Assembly (NCBI RefSeq): GCF_002734215.1 | Contig: NZ_NSEB01000015.1 | Location: forward strand, 162,495-226,494 | Direction: 5' to 3' | From: Fredinandcohnia onubensis | GTDB taxonomy: Bacteria; Bacillota; Bacilli; Bacillales; Bacillaceae_L | DNA length: 64,000 bases | Shown here: one piece after another, positions 26,872-34,470 of the stretch | Layout: every line of letters begins with the position of its first letter | Position numbering within the stretch: the stretch's first letter is position 1 | Program-made: the position numbers and the translations under genes | Notes under the pieces: generated by a model | Told to the model about the DNA's origin: nothing | Database searches by the model: none | The model's input: only the letters and a program-made list of their open reading frames with translations

Positions 26872-27025
26872 AAAAGAGAACGCTCAATGTTCATTTTGCT
26901 CATCTGAAGATGTAAAGAAGATTTCATCCTTTGGTACAGCCCAATTAGTTCGACAATACTATTGTAATGAGTGTAAAAGTGTATTCGAATACATTCGATG
27001 GCAAAAGGAAGATGCGGCTAAATAG
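26861..27025 (+). CDS. Stand-alone PaaD-type zinc ribbon (split PaaD C-terminus)
   Basis: 54 residues. Cysteines at 10, 13, 35 and 38 form CxxC-x21-CxxC, with ISSFGTAQLVRQYYCNEC and then VFEYIRW. This matches, piece by piece, the C-terminal zinc ribbon of E. coli-type PaaD (ISHFG..., C-x2-C, F-D-Y-F). The ATG lies inside the end of paaC in another frame (11-bp overlap), which suggests coupled translation. Together with the DUF59 protein at 25686-26015 it makes up one complete PaaD, split and placed on either side of paaB-paaC. Confidence 0.85.
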   Translation: MSAKKENAQCSFCSSEDVKKISSFGTAQLVRQYYCNECKSVFEYIRWQKEDAAK

Positions 27026-27185
27026 AATGCGCGCTCAAAAAGGAGGATGAAGAGGACCAAGAATTTCAAGGCGGCGCAGCTTTGAGTACCGGAGCGTATG
27101 TAGTTAATACGTGAGGAACGGAGAAGCAAGCCAACACAGAAATTGGATGCGTCATATTCACCGGACTTTTTGACATCCTCTAGAA
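27026..27185. repeat. Probable dispersed intergenic element inside the paa operon
   Basis: A non-coding block that is GC-richer than its surroundings, from AAAAAGGAGGATGAAGAGG to GGACTTTTTGACATCCTCT. The ends are partly complementary (AGGATG/CATCCT, CAAAAAG/CTTTTTG). The inner text (CGTATGTAGTTAATACGTGAGG and GGAGAAGCAAGCC) resembles intergenic blocks I recall from other Bacillus genomes. It separates the epoxidase genes from paaH. Confidence 0.45.
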
Positions 27186-27198
27186 AGGATCGAATCTT

Positions 27199-28059
27199 AT
27201 GCAGCAAATAAAAACAGTAGGTGTAATAGGTTCAGGAACAATGGGGGCAGGGATTGCTCAATTACTCGTCCAAAACGGATACCCTGTCATTCTTTTTGAT
27301 ATCGATGAAGCAACTGTAACACGTGCGAAAGAGGCAATAAAGTCAAAGTTAGATAGATTAGTAGTCAAAGAAAAAATTACCCATGCCACAGCAGAACAAG
27401 CAAAAAAGAACTTGGGCATCACAACGGATATGAACTCATTTGCCGAATGCCAATTGGTCATTGAGGCAGCGCCAGAAAGGCTGGAAATTAAACGGTCCAT
27501 CTTTTCACAACTGGAAGAAATCTGTTCGAAAGATTCGATATTGGCGTCGAATACTTCCTCACTTTCGATTACAGAAATTTCAGGTCAAAGCGCAAATCCA
27601 GAACGAATCGCAGGCTTGCACTTTTTCAATCCGGCACCAATCATGCCACTTGTTGAAGTAGTAAAAGGGTTAAAAACAGCTTCCTCAACTGTTGAAACTC
27701 TTGTCCAATTTGCTCAAACAATTAATAAAAGTCCTGTGATGTGTAAGGATACCCCTGGTTTTATTGTGAATCGAGTGGCAAGGCCATTTTATAACGAAGC
27801 ATTGCGAATTATGAATGATAAGATTGCAACGCCAAGTCAAATCGATCGAATTATGAAGAATGCCGGCAATTTTAAAATGGGTCCTTTTGAATTGCAGGAC
27901 CTCATCGGAATTGATATCAATTTTGCGACGACAAAATCTGTATATGAAGGATTTCACGGAGAAAGCAGATTCCGCCCTCATTACTACCAAGAGCGGATGG
28001 TCCAATCAGGTAGCTTAGGAAGAAAAACAAAAGGAGGGTTCTTTGATTATGACAATTAA
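27199..28059 (+). CDS. 3-hydroxyacyl-CoA dehydrogenase, PaaH/Hbd type
   Basis: 286 residues. The NAD-binding motif GSGTMGAGIA lies near 11-20. The catalytic His is in GLHFFNPAPIMPLVEVV near 138-154, whose Glu completes the dyad. TPGFIVNRV and the C-terminal GPFELQDLIGID domain are also present. In the phenylacetate pathway PaaH oxidises 3-hydroxyadipyl-CoA. The ribosome binding site is AAAGGAT. The gene overlaps the next one. Confidence 0.92.
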   Translation: MQQIKTVGVIGSGTMGAGIAQLLVQNGYPVILFDIDEATVTRAKEAIKSKLDRLVVKEKITHATAEQAKKNLGITTDMNSFAECQLVIEAAPERLEIKRSIFSQLEEICSKDSILASNTSSLSITEISGQSANPERIAGLHFFNPAPIMPLVEVVKGLKTASSTVETLVQFAQTINKSPVMCKDTPGFIVNRVARPFYNEALRIMNDKIATPSQIDRIMKNAGNFKMGPFELQDLIGIDINFATTKSVYEGFHGESRFRPHYYQERMVQSGSLGRKTKGGFFDYDN

Positions 28060-28798
28060 AACAGTCTCAGTCGTAGGGGATAACCTTATTGCAAAAGAAC
28101 TCTCCAACTCTTTTCAAGACAACCCACGCGTTCATTTGGTTGATACGAAAGCTTTGAATGATCAGGTGGATGTCGTCATTGAAACGATGAATCTTGATAA
28201 GGAAGAAAAAAAGCGTAGAATCGGGGAAATTGAGGCAAGTGTTTCACCTACTACCTTGATTTTATCAACTACCCTCGGCGTGACAGCGACTGAGGTTGCT
28301 TCATGGCTTTTTCATCCTGAAAGATTAATAGGATTTGGGACTTTCGCTAATTTTAGAAAGGGCAGTTTAATTGAAGTGGCATTACCATTACAAGCTGATG
28401 CAAGTAATCTTCAAGCTGCCGCAGACACTTTTTCATTAATCAATCAGGATATTGAAGTTGTTGAGGATGAGGTAGGATTTGTTTTCCCAAGGATCTTATC
28501 AATGATTGTCAATGAAGCGGCCTATGCATTATCAGAGCAAACGGCAGAGGCTGAGGCAATTGATGTTGCAATGAAAAAAGGCACTAATTATCCAATGGGT
28601 CCGCTTGAGTGGGCAGGAGAAATTGGGGTTGATGATATATTTGCAGTGTTAAGTGGATTATATCGTGAATTAGGGGAGGAACGTTATCGCCCAGCTCCAC
28701 TTATTCGAAAGCTTGTATACGCCGGCTGGATTGGTGGAGAAACCGATAAATGCTTTTACCATTATCAAAACCGCAAAAATAAGGAGCTTTCAGTATGA
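28049..28798 (+). CDS. Degenerate 3-hydroxyacyl-CoA dehydrogenase paralogue
   Basis: 249 residues aligned end to end with the 3-hydroxyacyl-CoA dehydrogenase family, but key residues are gone. The Rossmann motif GxGxxG reads VGDNLIAKEL, and the segment equivalent to GLHFFNP reads GFGTFANF, so the catalytic His is missing. The C-terminal part (NYPMGPLEWAGEIGVDDI, GWIGG) is well kept. It therefore looks like a non-catalytic partner or a specialised enzyme rather than a decayed gene, since the frame is intact. ATG at 28049 is used here; TTG at 28043 has better spacing from GGAGGG and is possible. Confidence 0.8.
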   Translation: MTIKTVSVVGDNLIAKELSNSFQDNPRVHLVDTKALNDQVDVVIETMNLDKEEKKRRIGEIEASVSPTTLILSTTLGVTATEVASWLFHPERLIGFGTFANFRKGSLIEVALPLQADASNLQAAADTFSLINQDIEVVEDEVGFVFPRILSMIVNEAAYALSEQTAEAEAIDVAMKKGTNYPMGPLEWAGEIGVDDIFAVLSGLYRELGEERYRPAPLIRKLVYAGWIGGETDKCFYHYQNRKNKELSV

Positions 28799-29994
28799 GA
28801 GAAGCTGTAATAATTGATGCAGTTCGGACACCAATAGGAAAACTTAACGGTTCGCTTACGAGTGTACGACCTGATGATCTTGCAGCCCATGTGATCAAGC
28901 AATTAATGGCTCGTGTTGACCTGGATTCGTCTCAAGTTGAAGATGTGTTATTCGGTTGTGCGAATCAAGCAGGTGAAGATAATCGAAATGTTGCAAGAAT
29001 GGGATTGTTATTAGCTGGGCTTCCTATTTCGATTCCGGGAGTAACGGTTAATAGACTTTGTGGTTCTGGATTAGAGGCAGTTAATCAGGCAGCCGCTTCG
29101 ATTAAGTCAGGCCTAGGAGATGTCTTTATTGCAGGAGGAACGGAAAGTATGACCCGTGCTCCGTATGTAATGATGAAACCACAAGTTACAAGTGCAAAGG
29201 GGAATCAGACTTTGCATGATACGATGCTCGGCTGGAGACTTGTTAATCCAACCATGAATGAAATGTATCCTCCAATTAGTTTAGGAGAAACGGCTGAAAA
29301 TGTAGCAGAGAAATATGGGATTTCAAGAGCAGAACAGGATGATCTTGCCCTTTTAAGTCAGCAAAAGGCAGCCGCAGCGATTCAAAGTGGAAGATTTAAT
29401 GATGAGATTGTGCCGATTGAAATACCACAAAGAAAAGGAGAGCCTCTTCTTTTCAGCGAGGATGAACATGTTCGACCTGGAACCACTTTGGAAACGCTGT
29501 CTAAACTTAAGCCGGTTTTCCGAAAGAATGGGACGGTTACTGCTGGAAATTCATCTGGTATTAATGATGGATCTAGTGCCATCCTCGTAATGGAAAAGGA
29601 GCTTGCAGAAAGGCTTGGATTAAAGCCAATTGCTAGAGTAGTGACATCTGCTGTTAGTGGTGTCCATCCGGACTTTATGGGAATCGGCCCGATTCCAGCG
29701 ACAAGAAAAGCATTACAAAGAGCAGGTTTAACTGTTGATGACCTTGATTTGATAGAAATTAATGAAGCATTTGCAGCACAATCTGTTGCATGTATTAAAG
29801 AACTCGAACTAGATATGGAGAAAGTGAATGTCAATGGTGGTGCAATTGCTTTAGGCCATCCACTAGGATGCAGCGGTGCGCGTATTGTTACTACACTTGT
29901 TCATGAGATGCAAAAACGTGATGTGCGTTATGGCTTAGCCACTATGTGCATCGGTGTCGGTCAAGGAATCGCAACGATTATAGAGAAAATGTAG
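28795..29994 (+). CDS. paaJ: 3-oxoadipyl-CoA thiolase-like acetyltransferase (PaaJ type)
   Basis: 399 residues. The thiolase nucleophile is the Cys of NRLCGSGLEAVNQA near 88. Also present are GGTESMTRAPYVM, NEAFAAQ with the general-base His region, and the second Cys in CIGVGQG near 385. The stretch GCANQAGEDNRNVARM is typical of PaaJ/PcaF beta-ketoadipyl-CoA thiolases, which cleave to succinyl-CoA and acetyl-CoA. The ATG overlaps the preceding stop, with AAGGAG upstream. Confidence 0.88.
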   Translation: MREAVIIDAVRTPIGKLNGSLTSVRPDDLAAHVIKQLMARVDLDSSQVEDVLFGCANQAGEDNRNVARMGLLLAGLPISIPGVTVNRLCGSGLEAVNQAAASIKSGLGDVFIAGGTESMTRAPYVMMKPQVTSAKGNQTLHDTMLGWRLVNPTMNEMYPPISLGETAENVAEKYGISRAEQDDLALLSQQKAAAAIQSGRFNDEIVPIEIPQRKGEPLLFSEDEHVRPGTTLETLSKLKPVFRKNGTVTAGNSSGINDGSSAILVMEKELAERLGLKPIARVVTSAVSGVHPDFMGIGPIPATRKALQRAGLTVDDLDLIEINEAFAAQSVACIKELELDMEKVNVNGGAIALGHPLGCSGARIVTTLVHEMQKRDVRYGLATMCIGVGQGIATIIEKM

Positions 29995-30011
29995 GGAGTG
30001 AAACAACATCT

Positions 30012-31496
30012 ATGGTGGAATTAAAAGAAACGTACCAACTATTGATTAATGGAGAATACTCAAATAGTAGCAATAATGAATTTTTCGAGACTTATAACCC
30101 AGCAACTGGTGAGGTTATCGCAAAAGTAGCAAAAGCGACAAAAGAAGATGTGGATCGTGCTGTTGACGCAGCAAGAAACGCATTTGAAAACGGAAAGTGG
30201 CCGAAATTGCCTCAAGCAAGAAGAGCAAGAGTACTTAACAATATTGCAGCAATTATGCGTGAACGTTTCAATGATCTTGTTGAAGCAGAAGTATTAAATA
30301 GTGGAAAAACAGTTGCTGCTGCCAAGGGGCAAATTGGTCAAGCTATTGAAGACTTTGAATTTTATGCAGGGGCCATCACAACCTTTGGAGGACGTACGAA
30401 TCCAGTTCCGAATGGATTTTTTAACTACACCGTAAAAGAACCTGTAGGAGTTTGTGCGCAAATTATTCCATGGAACTATCCATTAATGATGGCTGCTTGG
30501 AAAATCGCACCTGCCATTGCAGCAGGATGTCCAGTTATTCTAAAGCCAGCATCACATACACCGATTACTGCTTATATGCTTGCAGATATCTGCCATGAAG
30601 CAGGGGTTCCAGCTGGCGTCGTGAATGTTATCACAGGAAGCGGTTCGGTAATTGGTCCTTACTTAACGACTCACCCTGGTGTCGATAAAGTAGCCTTCAC
30701 AGGCGAAACAGAAACCGGGAAAGACATTATGGCGAAAGCTTCAACGACCTTAAAGCGTGTTACTTTAGAGTTAGGTGGGAAATCCCCTAATATCGTATTT
30801 GATGATGCTGATATTGACGGCGCAGTAGCAGGTTCTATTTATGGAATCTTCTATAACACCGGTCAATCATGTGAGGCCCGTTCAAGATTATTCGTACATG
30901 AAAACATTTATGATGAATTTGTCGAAAAATTTATTGAAAAGGCCCAAAAACTTAAGGTTGGTGACCCATTCGATAAGGAAACACATATGGGAGCCCTGAT
31001 TTCTAAAGACCATGAAGAAGTTGTAGACGGCTATGTAAAACTTGCAATTGAAGAGGGCGGAGAAGTTCTATATGGAGGAAAAAGACCAGAAGGCGGCGAA
31101 TTTGATAAAGGGTATTGGTATTTACCAACTGTTATCGGAAATGTCACAAACGACATGAGAATTGCTCAAGAAGAAGTCTTCGGTCCAGTTGTTGTTATCA
31201 TGAAGTTTAAAGATGAAGCTGAAGTCCTTGAGCAATCAAATGATTCTATTTTTGGACTTGGTTCAGCTGTCTGGACAAAGGATCACGGTAAAGCACATCG
31301 AATTGCAGAAGGCATTCGTGCAGGTATTGTCATGATAAATTGCCCAATTTCAGCCTTCCCTGGAACACCATTTGGTGGTTACAAGCAATCAGGGTTTGGA
31401 AGAGAATTGAGTGTAGAAACACTTGATCTGTATTCAGAGACAAAGAGTGTTGTCTCATATAATGGAGAGCGTCCACTAAATATTTTCAGAATATAG
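30012..31496 (+). CDS. NAD(P)-dependent aldehyde dehydrogenase
   Basis: 494 residues. The ALDH motifs are PWNYPLMMAAWKIAPAIAAG near 155, the general-base Glu in LELGGKSPNIVFDDAD near 256, and the catalytic Cys in NTGQSCEARSRL near 290. By family it resembles betaine- and phenylacetaldehyde-type dehydrogenases. The cluster lacks a PaaZ fusion, so this enzyme may oxidise the ring-opened semialdehyde, as the separate ALDH does in some bacteria. That is inference. I used ATG 30012, since the frame upstream to 29946 lies inside the thiolase gene. The AGGGAGTG site is rather far away. Confidence 0.88.
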   Translation: MVELKETYQLLINGEYSNSSNNEFFETYNPATGEVIAKVAKATKEDVDRAVDAARNAFENGKWPKLPQARRARVLNNIAAIMRERFNDLVEAEVLNSGKTVAAAKGQIGQAIEDFEFYAGAITTFGGRTNPVPNGFFNYTVKEPVGVCAQIIPWNYPLMMAAWKIAPAIAAGCPVILKPASHTPITAYMLADICHEAGVPAGVVNVITGSGSVIGPYLTTHPGVDKVAFTGETETGKDIMAKASTTLKRVTLELGGKSPNIVFDDADIDGAVAGSIYGIFYNTGQSCEARSRLFVHENIYDEFVEKFIEKAQKLKVGDPFDKETHMGALISKDHEEVVDGYVKLAIEEGGEVLYGGKRPEGGEFDKGYWYLPTVIGNVTNDMRIAQEEVFGPVVVIMKFKDEAEVLEQSNDSIFGLGSAVWTKDHGKAHRIAEGIRAGIVMINCPISAFPGTPFGGYKQSGFGRELSVETLDLYSETKSVVSYNGERPLNIFRI

Positions 31497-31541
31497 TATA
31501 TATAAATAATTTTCCAATAAAACAAATGGAGGAATGTAAAC

Positions 31542-32336
31542 ATGTCAATTAATTTAGAAACAAAAAATCTTACTGTAAAAAAAGTCGACGGGATCGCTGA
31601 AGTTCACATTCATGTAAATAAAACAAACTCATATGACCTTGAGTATTACAAAGAGTTAAATGCGGCAATTGATGACATTCGTTTTGATAATGACATTAAA
31701 GTAGCTGTACTAATGAGTGATATGCCAAAGTTCTTCTCAGCAGGAGCGAATATCAATTTCTTAAAATCTGCTGAACCACGTTTTAAAACACAGTTCTGCT
31801 TATTCTGTAACGAAACTTTAGATAAAATTGCACGTTCACCACAAATTTGGATAGCTTGCTTAGAAGGTCATACTGTTGGTGGGGGACTAGAAATGGCTCT
31901 TGCTTGTGATTTACGTTTCATGGGAGACCAAGCAGGTAAGATTGGACTTCCAGAAGTATCTCTTGGCGTATTAGCAGGTACAGGTGGAACTCAGCGTCTA
32001 GCTCGTCAAGTTGGACACTCTAAAGCCCTAGATTTAAATATCACAGGTGAAACATTAACACCACAAGAAGCATTAGCTATTAAACTAGTAGATCGTGTAT
32101 ATCCGCAAGAAGAAACAAGAGCGAAAACATTAGAATATGCACAAAAAATTGCAAACAGCGCAACGTATGCAACTTCTAATATTAAGCTATCGATCATGAA
32201 TGGAAAAGAAATGCCACTTAACGTAGCGATTCGTTATGAGGGTGAGCTTCAAAACCTATTATTCCGTTCTCAAGATGCACAAGAAGGTTTAAGTGCATTC
32301 ATTGAAAAGCGCGAACCAAACTGGTCAGGTAAGTAA
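31542..32336 (+). CDS. Enoyl-CoA hydratase/isomerase, copy 2
   Basis: 264 residues, nearly identical to copy 1 at 20745-21542. Apart from the first 18 residues only about six positions differ (for example LDYY/LEYY, DIKL/AIKL, RVFP/RVYP, EANW/EPNW). The DNA carries many silent third-base differences, so the duplication is not very recent. Both catalytic glutamates (GGGLEM and GLPEVSLG) are kept. It is the last gene of the main paa operon before the terminator at 32427. GGAGG lies upstream of the ATG. Confidence 0.9.
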   Translation: MSINLETKNLTVKKVDGIAEVHIHVNKTNSYDLEYYKELNAAIDDIRFDNDIKVAVLMSDMPKFFSAGANINFLKSAEPRFKTQFCLFCNETLDKIARSPQIWIACLEGHTVGGGLEMALACDLRFMGDQAGKIGLPEVSLGVLAGTGGTQRLARQVGHSKALDLNITGETLTPQEALAIKLVDRVYPQEETRAKTLEYAQKIANSATYATSNIKLSIMNGKEMPLNVAIRYEGELQNLLFRSQDAQEGLSAFIEKREPNWSGK

Positions 32337-32426
32337 GAAATAATTTGTTATTCTTCATTTCGGTTTATTAACACTATATTCACAGTGTCAATGTCAAAAT
32401 ATCAACTATGAATTACTCCGAAAAAG

Positions 32427-32464
32427 GTGGAGGTAACGATTACCTCCACTATCTTAAATTTTTT
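32427..32464 (+). terminator. Terminator or attenuator hairpin
   Basis: GTGGAGGTAA (32427-32436) pairs perfectly with TTACCTCCAC (32440-32449) over a 3-base loop. A T-run follows after eight bases, so it may be leaky and let some transcripts reach the CoA ligase gene. Confidence 0.7.
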
Positions 32465-32494
32465 CTATCTACAAGATAGGTAAGGAGGAAAAGT

Positions 32495-34069
32495 GTGATA
32501 AAGGTAGCTTCGGATTTAAAGGGAATTGCAACGAAGTACAATGCAGCCGATCGATTTATTGAAGAAAATGTACGAAACGGACTAGGGGAAAAAATAGCCA
32601 TAATAAGTGGAGACGAACAAGTCTCTTATCAAGAACTTCTTAATCGTGTGAACCAATTTGGTAACGCTCTCAAAAAGTTGGGTGTTGAAAATGAAAACCG
32701 TATGCTGATGGTTATGCATGACACGGTTGAGAATATCGTTTCCTTTTATGGGGCGATAAAAATTGGTGCACTTCCAATCCCATCTAACACCATGCTACAG
32801 CCTGGGGATTATGAATATCTATTAAACCACAGTCGTTCGAAAGTACTTGTTATTCACGAGGATCTTTGGAGCAAAATTAAGGCAAATAGAGATCGATTTG
32901 TCTTCCTTCAGCATGTTATCGTCGTAACAGAAAACACAACAGTAGATGCAAATGAAATTGATTACCATGACCTGATAAGTAATGCTTCAACAGAGCTTGA
33001 GTCGTTTTTATCAGTGAAGGATGACCCTGCATTCTGGCTATACAGTTCTGGTAGCACTGGAAATCCAAAAGGTGTTATTCACCATCAACGAAGCATGGAA
33101 GCAGCGTATAACACGTATGGGAAACAAGTTTTGGGGATAAGTGAAAATGATGTTACCTTCTCCGCTTCAAAGCTCTTTTTTGCGTATGGGCTTGGAAATG
33201 GGATGTATTTCCCGTTAGGAGCTGGAGCCACAACTGTTTTATTAAAGGATCGTCCTACGCCTGATAAAGTGTTTGAAACACTTGAAAAGACAAAACCAAC
33301 GATCTTTTTTGGTGTTCCAACACTTTATGGTAGTTTGATTAACTATGTTGAGCGTACAGGAAAAATTCCTGACTTATCATCAGTGAGAGTATGTGTATCT
33401 GCTGGTGAGGCGCTCCCTGATACATTTGTGAACAAATGGAAGCAACTCTTTAATCTTGATATTTTGGATGGTATTGGATTAACAGAAGCACTACATATTT
33501 TTATTTCGAATCGGGTCGGAGATATTCGTCCTGGAAGCACAGGGAAGCCTGTCCCTGGATATGAGGCGAAAATTGTTAATGACGATTTCGTGGAAGTAGA
33601 ACCAAATGAAGTTGGGGACTTAGTTATTAAAGGGGAAAGCCTAACTGGTGGTTATTGGGCAAATATCGCTGAAAATCAGAAAAAACTCAAAGGCGAATGG
33701 ATGTATACCGGGGATAAATATTACAAGGATGAAGAAGGTTATTTTTGGTATTCAGGGCGTTCAGATGACATGCTGAAGGTAGGCGGAATCTGGGTTTCTC
33801 CAATTGAAGTAGAATCAACTCTACTCAAACATGACTCCGTTCTAGAGGTCGCAGTAATCGGCGTCAAGACAGAGGATAATCTAGATCTTCCAAAAGCTTG
33901 TATTGTGCTTAAAGAAGGGGTTGTCCCATCTGAAGAATTGAAAGCAGAATTAAAAGCTTATGTAAAAGCAAACTTAGCCCCTTATAAGTATCCTAGAATC
34001 ATAGAGTTTATGGATGAAATCCCAAAAACGGCTTCTGGGAAGATGCAACGTTTTAAATTAAGACAATAA
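32495..34069 (+). CDS. Benzoate-CoA-ligase-family AMP-forming ligase
   Basis: 524 residues of the ANL superfamily. Motifs: the ATP loop SSGSTGNPKG near 179-188, ASKLFFAYGLGNGMYFPLGAGATTV near 225-248 (given as two parts by the family), YTGDKYYKDEEGYFWYSGRSDDM near 408-430 and the catalytic Lys in PKTASGKMQR near 512. Length and pattern fit benzoate-CoA ligases better than PaaK, which is shorter (about 430). It may activate benzoate, phenylacetate or a related acid for this pathway. GTG start, TAAGGAGG six bases upstream. Confidence 0.85.
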   Translation: MIKVASDLKGIATKYNAADRFIEENVRNGLGEKIAIISGDEQVSYQELLNRVNQFGNALKKLGVENENRMLMVMHDTVENIVSFYGAIKIGALPIPSNTMLQPGDYEYLLNHSRSKVLVIHEDLWSKIKANRDRFVFLQHVIVVTENTTVDANEIDYHDLISNASTELESFLSVKDDPAFWLYSSGSTGNPKGVIHHQRSMEAAYNTYGKQVLGISENDVTFSASKLFFAYGLGNGMYFPLGAGATTVLLKDRPTPDKVFETLEKTKPTIFFGVPTLYGSLINYVERTGKIPDLSSVRVCVSAGEALPDTFVNKWKQLFNLDILDGIGLTEALHIFISNRVGDIRPGSTGKPVPGYEAKIVNDDFVEVEPNEVGDLVIKGESLTGGYWANIAENQKKLKGEWMYTGDKYYKDEEGYFWYSGRSDDMLKVGGIWVSPIEVESTLLKHDSVLEVAVIGVKTEDNLDLPKACIVLKEGVVPSEELKAELKAYVKANLAPYKYPRIIEFMDEIPKTASGKMQRFKLRQ

Positions 34070-34311
34070 TCAGTGGTTTTTGGTGCGGAAGTAAAATTAA
34101 CGTAATAAATTAAGAGAGGCTAACTTCGTAAAAAAAGTATTTTTTCAATTTAACAAAAAAGCTTAATTTACAGTATGTGTTGATTAAATAGAGGTCGTGT
34201 TGGTACTAAAGGCAGAAAATGTAAGCCGTTATTCCAACCCTCCTCCATTTTTTTTGCATGAAATTCCGAAGAAGTCTATTACGTTTTTTTTATGGAAGTC
34301 AAAAATATGTA

Positions 34312-34340
34312 TTGAATATTTAAGTAGTTATAACTATAAT
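34312..34340 (+). promoter_or_regulatory. SigA promoter of the Liv-type ABC operon
   Basis: TTGAAT (34312-34317), 17-bp spacer, TATAAT (34335-34340). The long gap 34070-34470 otherwise shows only a poor copy of the paa motif (34082-34106) and a short open frame I do not believe. Confidence 0.7.
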
Positions 34341-34470
34341 AATATTCAAAATACTAAAAATTTTGGAAAGGGGGTATCCATACATAATCCAAAAGTCCTG
34401 TTAGTGTAAAAAGTGTATTCACCAAAGAGGGTCAATATTGAATGCGTTTCCATTAAAGGGAGGGTTACCT

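Noticed and set aside
26959-27207. 82-codon minus-strand open frame
   Set aside because: Antisense to the zinc-ribbon gene and the intergenic element; no supporting features.
34082-34106. Possible further paa operator before the Liv-type genes
   Set aside because: CGTAAT and the A-rich 13-bp spacer are present, but the left half (GGTGCG) matches only in CG, and it lies over 200 bp from the promoter. Not listed as a feature.
34197-34409. 70-codon open frame before the importer operon
   Set aside because: No clear ribosome binding site, composition unlike the neighbours, and it overlaps a good SigA promoter.
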